A DNA stretch of 64,000 bases from Apostichopus japonicus (taxonomy: Eukaryota; Echinodermata; Holothuroidea; Aspidochirotida; Stichopodidae). Both the position numbers and the translations under genes were made by a program. Shown one piece after another: positions 37,430-49,400 of this stretch; positions within the stretch are counted from its first letter, which is position 1; every line of letters starts with the position of its first letter. The stretch spans positions 5,041,501 to 5,105,500 of the forward strand of contig NC_092572.1 of assembly GCF_037975245.1 (NCBI RefSeq), given 5' to 3'. Below the pieces are notes generated by a model. The model was not told the DNA's origin. It ran no database searches and saw only the letters and a program-made list of their open reading frames with translations.

Positions 37430-40400
37430 GCTACTAAGAGTCAAGTCATATCTACATGTAATGAATATTATTCAAGTAACAGTTTGTGAATTAATCATTG
37501 TCCTGTTCATAACTAACATACAAATAAATCTGTACAATATCCACAACCCTATCCTCCTACCCCTACCCTATCCCCATACCTATACCCCTACCCTACCCAT
37601 AGCCTCTCCTCTCATTGTTAACACATTGCTCTGTAGTAGTTTTTCTTACCTTAAAGACTACAAAGATGAAGATGATGACAGAAGTCATCTGTACCAGCAT
37701 GATGAGACACTGTGTACAGACATGAGCAATCAATACCTCAGATGGAGTCACACCTACAAGAGGACAGACAGAGAGATAGATAGATAGATAGATTGACAGA
37801 CAGACAGACAGAGAGATAGACAGACAGAGAGATAGACAGACAGAGATAGATTGACAGATAGATACTTTTTAAGAAAAAGTCGCCCAGGAAAGAACCTGGG
37901 CACGAAAACCAAACTACAGAACGACTGATCTGCTCTCAACCCAGTCCCCTTGCATCGGGACTGTGACTGTGTGATCATCGTCGGGTGTGCATCACCATTC
38001 CCCTCGAAAGGGAACAGATACTACACATGATCTTAGCCAAAAGGCCGAGATTGACAGATAGATGGAGTCACACCTACAAGAGGACACAGTCATTCATTTT
38101 AATTGACATGATTTAATATCCAGTATTTCAGAGATTAAGATTAACTTTTCACACACTGTCAGTGGTAAGATATAATAGTTGTAAGGTACATACACACCAT
38201 GAGGGGGAGGAGCACTGAAGAAGAAAGGCTTTTACCTGTCATAACCTCTTAAAACAAAGTCAAGGAATAATTAGAAAGACTAATTAAGAACAATTAAAGA
38301 AGAAGAAACACAGAAAATGATAATTATACCAAACTATAAACAAGTTATAGAAATCGTTATGTAAATGAGATTTAAATTATGTAGAATATTGAGCATTCTC
38401 TATGTTGCAATCTGAATAAATTTCAGATTGCTGTAGTTGGTACCAGATTATACTTGGGATGATCAAGTAACCTTTGATTACCTCCTTTACAAGCTTTGCC
38501 CAGGGCAGGATTTCTAATTTAACTAATTTCCTACTCGCAGGATAAAAATATACCAAACCAAATCCCTTCCATGCAAAACTGAATAAAGAGATGTCTAACA
38601 CTATTTGTTACATTTAACATAAACCAAAACATTTCCCATGGAGGATTTGTATTTCACTATTGACACTATGATATAAATAAGTTTAATAAGGGGGAGGGGG
38701 AGGGGGGATAGGAATGATTGTATGAACTTAAGGAAAGCATTAATTTAAGTCCTCTACCACACAATTCCTCAATATCATAGATTTCAGACCTGTCACATTG
38801 CCTTATTGATAGAGAGAACAGGCTGTGGTCTTACTGCTTATCTACTGCAAAAAAGAGTTGAAGTTCTGACAATTTGATCCCAGCAGGGTCTTCATTACTG
38901 TACAAAGAATGCAACATTTACATGGATATGTAATCAACATAAAAAAAATCAAAAGATAATCTTACCAGCAACCCAAGATCTATCCAGTAAGCCTTCTTTT
39001 CTCTCTGTGACAAAAGTCAGCGCCGATAAGCCGACTGCCAAGAAAAATACGATTCTGTGGAGAGACAAGTACGAAATTTCAAACCTTTCAGAATTGAGAG
39101 CAGGACTGTGAAACATATGATGTGTCAAATATTTTTCAGTCTTACGGGTGGGTGAGGAGTGTATTGGGGGAAGAGAGGGGGTCCAAGGGGACATTGTAAT
39201 GGGCGAACAGAGGGTGCTGCTTAAAAACGTGACATTCAATACGCAATCTGCCCTTCATACACTATTGTGAACTGGACTATGTTAACACACAACCTATAAG
39301 TATTAACTTTGTCCCATTTAAGCGTTTAATTATCAATATGGAATGTGCCAGGCAGTGGCCGAGTAGTTCAATTGATGAGCTCATCGTATCAGAAGAGAAA
39401 TCTTACGTAAGGACAACGCCGGGTGCCATAAAATCTGTGAATGTGTAATCAGCACTTCCAAATATTGGATCATCAATCTGTCAAAAAAAGCACAAACTTT
39501 TATTAAATTAGGAACAGTGATTTTCTTTCCTCCAAACCACCCTGCAAAACCCTGATTTTCTTTTCTTTTCTTTTTTCTTTTATAAAGTTGCTGATTTCAC
39601 CGATTGTATTAATATCCTCCAAATTCGTCCAGATATTGAGAAAGGAATTAAAATGAATAATGAAACATCTCACTGTTATATGATATATTATAATTATATA
39701 TATTATGTTATATGATATTGTTATGAAGATCTCTTCCTTGGTTCTGCCCTATTATATACTCTTCCAACATTCAGCATATCTACCCTCTCAAGCCTGGTAT
39801 ATTTCAGGGCACTTTTCCCACAACCTGACATAACGAAGGTAGGTAGCTTATTTTACACCTCTCATTTTTGTTCTCATTCTAACTTGCTGCCTCACAAGGG
39901 TTAGACACTGCCATAGAAACTGTCCACATATGCATGGATACACAATGCAGTTATTTTGCTGAGAGTCTAACATATATTAACCCCTCTTTACACTAACTTC
40001 AAAATAATTCCAACAATGTTAAGATTATCTGTCCTCTAATTTGAATTGTTTTAATTACAATCAATTAAAATATTACAAAATTTAAGTTAATGTTTTCTGT
40101 CATTATTATGGGATTACTTTTTAGAGTTGTATGATAGAATAAAAAAAAGACACCCCTGAAGGTGCTTAATAACATATCAAGCTTTGGGTTCAGCTGGTCG
40201 TAAAACTTACATAGACTGGAATTTTGCCAAGTTCTGGGTTTGTATCGTACTGTACTAATAGATCATGCAGAAAGTCCTGACAAAGAAAAAAAATCAAAAC
40301 TACAGTATTGAAGGTCTCCCAACAAGTAATGAGGGCGGTATTTCAGAACTTAGTATGCATAGACTCCGTATGTGTGACCTGATTAATTCACTTTGGCTTC

Positions 40401-43400
40401 GGCTTTGAGTACAACGTTTCTGTATGCTGCCGAGTTGGACGAATCTAACCGTAATAGTAATTAGAAACTTTGCAACACATGTGATAGTCATTGCCATCTT
40501 TGAAATCCGCAGTCCACCCCACAATTTTGCAAGGTTGCGATTAATAGTGTCTGTCGTAAATCATATTTGTGTTAATTCCAAATCTTAAAACGTGAATATG
40601 CATAGATCCAAGCAGAATCACCAATCACACCTGTTGGTTGCTAATGTTAACTTCCTTGTTAAGCTTTTGAATATTCAGTCTGCTTTGACTAATTTGGCTT
40701 GTAAGAACTAGCATCAATTTACTGTGTGGATATAGAACTGGACCTCCTCAAGCAATATATATGAAAGGCTCTTCATGTTCTGTCTGAGCTAACAGAACGA
40801 AAATAAAGCAGCCTATATTGCTAAGAGTAATTAGTTGAAAACAAATGGTAATATTGAAAGGAAATAATTAAACCATTTTACAAGACTCCCACTATTAAGA
40901 GATAAATAAATATCAATGAATATAAATGAGCTAAATGAATAATTTACCTCATAACTGGTAAGAAGCTCCTGCTGAAGGGACAGTGCTATCTGCTGATCTG
41001 AACACAAAAGGCAAAGAATTGATCTCTTAAACACTTCTCAAAATTGCATGGCAAGAGAATTTCCATTGCAGAGTTAACACAACTCTTAAGCGTAAGGATT
41101 CCTTTTACTCGTTCCCGTACCACAATGAGCTGCAGCTTAATGAAAAGACGAGAGGCTTCCAAATCTGGATCAGTGAGACCCAACTTCAGCTTTCTGTTTC
41201 ATTACTAAGTATTTCTTTGTTTGTTCACCTTGAAATGGAAAACAATGTTTGGTAGAAATATGCTCAAAAGGCTACAAAATTTATAAACTCAAAAAACTAT
41301 GAAAAAGTGTTGTGACCATATATGATAAGTTGCCATGTTATCGATGAGTTTATGGCAAATTTTGATTTTTTTTTTTTTTTTTTATTTTTTTTTATTGATT
41401 TTTTGTTAACAGCTTTTTAAAATATTTTTTAAAGGCATTCCTTACTGAGCGATGCCTCTTCCAGTTTAACTCCATAGTCTCTACACAGAGTTTGATTATT
41501 TTACTTACTTGACATATCAAGGTTGATATATATAAGACTAGAGTCTAGTGTTGAATTGTCTGTGGCATCAGTCAGGAATCTATCAAAAACAATATATATA
41601 AAAGTTACATTTTGGAATTCGCTTTAATTTCCACATAAGGTATGACAGTTAACACAAAAGCCAAAGTCACATATTAATAGAATTAAAAATTTGTATTTTA
41701 ATAAATATCTCTTTGCTTTATTCTGGCTTGATTAACAGTTAGCTATTATTTGTATTTATACACAGATAAAAAGCCATAATTTCTGTTGAAATCCCTTCCC
41801 TACCAAATTCTTGGTTTGTATCATGTGGTACATGTTATCCCTAGTTAAGGTGTATACAAGGTATTTCGTTACCTATGGCTGGTACCCCTTACCCCACTCT
41901 CCCCCTCCCGTCCCCTATCCCAGCAGGGTAATAGATATATAGTGATTGCATGTATTAGTTAAGTTGCCAAAATGCAAAAGTTGTTACTTTTTGGGGACAT
42001 CATATTTCATGTAACAGTATAAACCTTTGGTGTAATGGTGACAATGTATGAATAATACACAATTAGGTAATGATAATAATAAATGCAAATTTATATAGCG
42101 CCAATATCCAGAGGAAAACCAATGCTCAGTGGCGCTAGTGCTCAGGGAAGGCAGTCAAAATATATAAGTTTTGAGTCTGTTTTTGAAAATTTTAACGTTG
42201 GGTGCCGACTTGATGTGCAGTGGAAGTGAGTTCCAAAGAGAAGGAGCTGCATTAGAGAACGATCTATGACCAAATGACTTGAGCTTCCACTTAGGTACAT
42301 GGAGCAGTAGCTGATTTGAGGATCGGAGAGAGCGGGTGGTGGTCTTCCGACTGATCATGCTACTCATGTGTTCTGGTGGTAATCCATGCAGGGCTTTATA
42401 TGTGAGTAGGATGATCTTGAAGTAATGGTGAGGATTCAAAGTTCTTAGCCGGCACAAAAATGTCTTTTCAAGTTTTCAAAGCAGACACTGCCAAATATTT
42501 GCGTAAGGAAAAATTACCTGTTGACAAGAGCCCTGGAATAGTTCTTTTCAAAATGAATAATTCCCCAGTAATCACCGTTCTTAGCATTATCATAGGCTTC
42601 AGTGTAACTCGCAACATATTTCTGTGAAAACAAGATTGGAACATCTTTTTCTGAGGGATCATGCAACTATGTTAAATATATTACAAGTAAACAATCCCAG
42701 AGGGTACTGTCTACAGTAGTTAATGATATTAATTAATTAATTAATTTAATCACTTATTCTTCCCCATTACAAAGAGCAGAAGAATCAAGTTTAGAGAATA
42801 AAAAGAGGAAAAGTTGTGTAGGTTGTAAAATGGGACAGGGCTTCACAAGAAAGTACTTTCTGAAGAAACAAGAAACTACAAGAAAAATAGAATATAATTT
42901 ATTCCAAAGAAAGAGTATTAGCTATAAGGATATTAAACATCTCCAAATAGTCTATAGATAGAACATAATACCAAAACCTTAATGTAAGAGCCTGTAAGGG
43001 GGAATATATTACTATTTATAGAGAGCGTGGTGGCCAATTGGCTAAGGCGTCAGACTCGTGATCCAAGGATTGCTGGTTCGATTCCTGCCTAGTTCATTAC
43101 GTTGTGTCCTTGGGCAAGATGCTTTACCTCACTTGCCTCTCTCCACCCAGGGGTTAAATGGGTACCTGTGAGGTAACGTGTCACTGGGCGCACTATATAA
43201 CTGCTGCCGACTGGAGGGATTGTGTCTGTGACAGGTTATCATTGACCAGGGGTAATATAACGTCTGTAAAGCGCTTTGAGACCTATCGCTGGTGTAAAGC
43301 ACGATATATAAATCAAATATTATTATTATTATTGTTTATGATATATGTGATAAACCCCTACCTTGGTGATGGTTTCGTTGCTCAGGTACGTGAGATACCT

Positions 43401-46400
43401 CTCGCTGAGGTGAGGGAAGAGGAACGGAGGTTGGTCGTTATTTACCACGGCCATCGGGAGATTCTTGGGAGGAACACCCACACAGAGGCAGAAGAGGCAG
43501 ACCTCTAACACTGGTATGAGAAACTGGAAGGCAAGACCCCTAGCAACAGAAAGAAGGAAAACAGAATAAAACAACAAAACAAAAGATAGGTGTATTTGTT
43601 GAAGTATGAGAAACTGGAAGGCAAGACCCCTAGCAACAGAAAGATGGAAAACAGAATAACAAAACAAAAACCAAGCTAGGTGTATTTGTTGAAGCTGTGA
43701 TTCAACGGTGAAAAATAATGCTAATGAGGAGAGAGATGTGAGAAATCGCGACATGGTATTCAAGGTCTGCTGTTTAATAATAATAATAATACTAAATGAG
43801 ACTTATATAGCACCAAATCAGTAGACAAAAGTCACTGCTCAAGGCGCTTTACAAAGAAGGCAGATTAATTTACAAAAGAACAGGTGAAAAGATGGGTCTT
43901 AAATAAACTTTTGAAAGTAGAAAGCTTAGAGCATGTTCGAATGTGATCTGGTAACTTGTTCCAGAGATAAGAGCCAGAGTATTCCAAGCTTCTGTAACCA
44001 TAGGTCTTCAAGCATGGTTTAGGAACAGTTAAATACAGTTTGTTGGAGGAACGAAGTGTGCGAGTTGCGACAGGTACACATGCTGTTCCAGATGATGAGC
44101 ACAAAAGGTGAGAAGAAGTAGTTTATACTGAATTCTGTAGCTGATAGGGAGCCAATGAAGTTGTGTAGACCACAACTATAGCACGCTATCATGGAAAAGT
44201 TTCTTGAGATTATGTAATCGACCTGCCTTGGTCGTAAAATGACCTCTTTTTACCAATTAGTCTGCAACGCCTGCCACATACTTTTCTTGTATGAGGGTCT
44301 TTGTGCGAACGCTGTATGATTAAATACACTGTAGACATGAACATACTTCCACACAGTGTTTACACAAAGAGCCTAATGCTGTTAAGAAGCGATGCAGGCT
44401 AATTGTGTGGCCTGAGGTCGATTTACGACCGTGGCAGGTTGATTAGGTAATCACAAAACTTTTGTAGCTATAGCGTGCTATCATAAGAGCCAATATAAAA
44501 GCAGATCTTTAAGTCAAAGATTTTAGAATTATAATGTAGAAGGCCAGAGCACTGATAGGAAGTTACATCCATAGTGAACGATGTGATTACTTAGCTCTTC
44601 AAAAATAGCTAGGAAGCCAACAACAGCCTTGGAATCCTGTCCGTGTTTTATCGATCTTGGATAAAGACTTTCTTACACCAAAAGTGACTAAGCCTTCTCC
44701 ATTTCATTAAGAGAGGAACAAATAGGCTAACAAGTATAGTTATCAGACCTGATGTTGCTGATTCAGCTGCAGTGACCATTACTAATATCCCCATTTTACA
44801 GATGAGGCAAACACCTCAAAATCGGACCACTTCTTTCAAATACTGAGGGAGCGAAGTTTGGGGCACCCTGTTGACCATCATCATTACTGCAGCCCAGCTA
44901 ATGATGAAGTAAACTATTTCGAACCGTGATACAACGGAAACCTCTACTTCCCAATTCACAAAGTAAAATACCGAATCCACAAAGGCTTCAGTTAAATTTT
45001 GAATAAGTCGAATGAGTCTGGTTCCTCATGAGGGTTTGAAACCGGAACCTGGAGGGGGGGGGACACTCTAATCACTTCATCATGCCATCAGGTACACAAA
45101 GTTCAGTCATGATTGTATAACAATTTAGTTGGTTTTGAAAACTTTCTGGATATGATTCAATGTTGAAATCCCACAACAGTGTAGTTCAGTCGCCTTGTCT
45201 CCTCAAATGTCTTTCCATTTCAAAAGAAGAACCGAAGTCAAAAATTTCTGAATTTTGCAAGTTTAACATAAATACGAATGACAAAGTACCAGGCTGACAA
45301 AATGTTACAGATCAAATGTGAACAAATCTATGAGGGTGGCTTAGTTTGCTAAACTGCTGTGTTATTTTGATTTATACTCCGTAAGTTTGTTAAAGGTAGG
45401 GGGCTAGCGCAAAAGACTGCTTTTGTACAAACTACAAAGTCACGGGATAACTTTAAAGGTCCTTACCCTGGAGTGCGTACCATCTTAATGAGGTCCTTCA
45501 CGATCAAAGCCCAAAGGTTTAGTAAACTTGGGAAGAAGTCCAACCACTTAAATGGAGGCTTCTCTACAAAGAAGATCAAAAACAAAGGCAAAAAAACAAT
45601 ATAAAATTACAAATGAACTGAAAATAATCAGAGAATTAGTATATCCAGTAGAAAAAGGAGAAGGGGGGAGGGAGGAGGGAGAAGAAGTGGACAGTGGCCT
45701 ATAAGAGGTTCATTTGAGGTGTTCAATTATGAGAAAGATGATTAGTAAAAGGGATGATCTAAAAATCAGGAGGATTGGGAATAACTGATTTATGCATTTT
45801 TGAAAATGACTGACCAGTGAAATTGGGAGATGTCACGACAAAAACAGATATATGGTTGGGATAGCACTACACTAAACCTTCTCCTCTACTAGCTCAAAAT
45901 CTAGAAAGTTATGGTAGGTAAATTAGCAGGTGCCACGATGGTCCAAACCATTAGATATTATATACAGGGATGAGCCTGGGGTAAAAAAAAATCACAGAAC
46001 TTTGCAAAATTGCGGTATAGGCTCCAGTTTGCGAATGCTACACTGTGTTAGGATAATGGATTTTGTCCTCGAGGTAGAAAAAGAAATCACGGATATTCCG
46101 CCAATTCGCAGAAAGAGCTCATGCCTGTATATATGGTGAGTAAGACCACACAGTTCTTTATGACAGCTCCATGGCAAGCCATTCCAATTGATAACATTTA
46201 CCTATACCCATAGTGATCTGAAGAAGTGTCACATTTATTGTTATGTAAGTCTATGTAGCTGCCACCTTTCTTAATGGGTGGCGTATCACTCCTGCGCCAC
46301 CCATTGGATAAAGCTGATACGTACCGTACTCCACATGGACTTGACTGGACATTACATCATTACCACTGTACGGAGGTGGATTGCCCGTTCCTAGTTTATC

Positions 46401-49400
46401 ATCGTTGAGTAACCCTGTCGTGTCGCTCTCGCAAGTGAATGCGGTTTGTAAGCCATCATGATTTCCAGCATCTCCCTAAAAAACCATTGGACAAAAGATG
46501 AAACGAACATGGGAATATACATATGCAATTAACCAGACTCAAATGTGCAGTATGACGCATGGTGTATACAACTGCTACCCTCAATATACACTATGCGGTT
46601 ACATACAAATAATATATAACATACACTATGCAGTTACATACCTATAATATATAACATACACTATGCGGTTACATACATATAATATATAACATACAATATG
46701 TGGTTACATACATGTAATATATAACATACACTATGCGGTTACATACCTATAATATATAACATACACTATGCGGTTACATACCTATAATATATAACATACA
46801 CTATGGGTTACATACATATAATATGTAACATACACTATGCAGTTACATACATATAATATATAACATACACTATGCAGTTACATACCTATAATATATAACA
46901 TACACTATGCGGTTACATACATATAATATGTAACATACAATATGTGGTTACATACATGTAATATATAACATACACTATGCAGTTACATACCTATAATATA
47001 TAACATACACTATGCGGTTACATACCTATAATATATAACATACACTATGGGGTTACATACATATAATATGTAACATACACTATGCAGTTACATACATATA
47101 ATATGTAACATACACTATGCGGTCACATACATATAATATATTAAATACACTATGAGGTTACATACATGTAATATATAACATACACTATGCAGTTACATAC
47201 CTATAATATATAACATACAATATGTGGTTACATACATATAATATGTAACATACAATATGTGGTTACATACATGTAATATATAACATACACTATGCAGTTA
47301 CATACCTATAATATATAACATACACTATGCGGTTACATACATATAATATGTAACATACAATATGTGGTTACATACATGTAATATATAACATACACTATGC
47401 AGTTACATACCTATAATATATAACATACACTATGCGGTTACATATGTATAACATACACCATGTGGTGACAAACAGCATACACTACAGTGTATGTGGTTAA
47501 CCAGGCCATTCCTCCTGCAGTACTAATACAAACTCTGTTGTACAGTATTATTGACATACAACTACCCCACTCAACAAACACTTTGTATTTCCACAGTTTC
47601 ATTGAAGTAATTACCCTCAGAATTGACCTGGAAATATCAACCTAAAAGTCAGCAAGTTAACAATGTAATGTGACCTTGTATGAATGCAAAACTGCTTAGC
47701 TTGTAGATCATATGTTATGCCAAAAATGATAATCCATTTAATAACCTGAAGTTGAGTTTGCATCTGTTTTTTTGCAACTGCATCTGTTTGCCATCTAGGA
47801 GGGCAATTTTCAAAGGGAAATTGGTAGACTGGGCTAATAGATCATAAAAAAAAACTACCCGTTAGCAGAATTTACTAATCCACCTCCTTTATAGACATTC
47901 AAATGCATAAACTAAGTTATCATTTCTTGAGATAGTAAATGCTACTCTCCTAAATTGTTGACACTTGGAGTAGAAGAATGAAAAGGAGGGCAGTAGTCCG
48001 GAATGTTGTGGGGTCAACAAGGAAGGACAATGGTGCTAAACAGTTACCAAGGGCTATTATAAATGTTTGAAATTTGTAGGCACTTTGGGTTGAAGACAGA
48101 AGAGGTGGATGGTCCAAACTAGACTGTACTCCAACAGGAGGAGGACTGGGCTAATAAGGGTTAAGGCCCTGTCACACTATACCTATTTTTTATTCGGAAT
48201 ACTATCCGATTTTCCCGGAGGAATCGAAACAGCCAGTTTTTCGTTCGGGTCTTCTAGCCACAGTGATAAAGGACCTGATTTGCTATCTGTTGAGCCATTC
48301 CGATGTGGAATAGCCCTCTCCTAACTTTTGATATTTATCCGTTTCCTTTTATCGGATAGCTATCCGATTTCTCTTCCGATTTTTATCGTTTTTTTGATGT
48401 GACGTCACTTCAGAATGTATTCCGTTCCAGAACCCCTCAGATTTGGAGTAGGTATTCGAATATATTCCACTGCATTCATTACATTTACTACCACAAACCT
48501 CACTCTTCGGCCTAAAATCGGAAAAATCGGACCGTATTCCAATAAAATATCGCTGTAGTGTGACCGGGCCTTAATGCAGGAATGCTCTGTGAACGATGGA
48601 CTGAGAGTGAAAAAGCTGTGAGAAGACATGTAAGTGTCTTAATGGAAGTAACGATCACTATTTCAGTCAGAGAGGTAAAGTACTTACCATATGATTTTCA
48701 TCATCCTCTGTATCAGCCATGCATAGTTTCAGAAAGACTTCTTCCAGTGTCTGTAGAAAATAAAAATAAACCAAATAAGACAACAGTATATGTAATATGA
48801 CAACAATGTACGTAATTAGACAAAAATGTATGAATTAAGACAATTATATACGTAATAAGACGACAATATATGTAATAAGACAACAATATATGTAATTAGA
48901 CAATGTATGTAAGTATAACTTTAAGTATATACTATAAGTAACTATAAGTAAAGATAATTACTCATAACTATAAGTAACTACCAGTAACCCATAAATAACT
49001 ATAAGTAAGTTTAACTAGAAGTAACTAACAGCCCTGTTCCTAAAAGAGATGAAACAGCTCATCTAATAGATGCAAACTGCATAAATGAAACCCATGTACA
49101 CAACACACCAACATTATTTCAACAATGATACATTGATACAAATAATAGTCAATGATCCTGAAAATGTGTTGAGAAGAAAATAAACGTGATTGACTTACGG
49201 GAGTTTGATGAAGATCCATCAATGCTTGAGGCGATGACTCTGAGAGCAGCTTCCCGTTTCTCATCAATCCAACCTTGTAAAAAGAGAGGAACAACTTCAG
49301 AGCAACGTTTTTCTCACCTTTCTTTAGAGGGGCTGCTCATCACATTACAGGGGCTGTTCAACACAAGACTCTATCATGTAAGGTAACATTTGTTTCACTC

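Noticed and set aside
37864-38047. Functional U2 snRNA gene or spliced-leader RNA gene
   Set aside because: Only the U2 5' region matches, the Sm site and 3' stems of U2 are missing, and target duplications mark a retroposed copy.
39350-39400. tRNA-like A box (GTGGCCGAGTAGTTCAATTG)
   Set aside because: No B box or foldable tRNA follows; it lies beside the ABC exon 15 donor and is too short to support.
43329-43763. 144-codon minus-strand frame treated as one exon
   Set aside because: It contains true exon 10 (43362-43539), but its N-terminal part is intron read through the duplicated acceptor.
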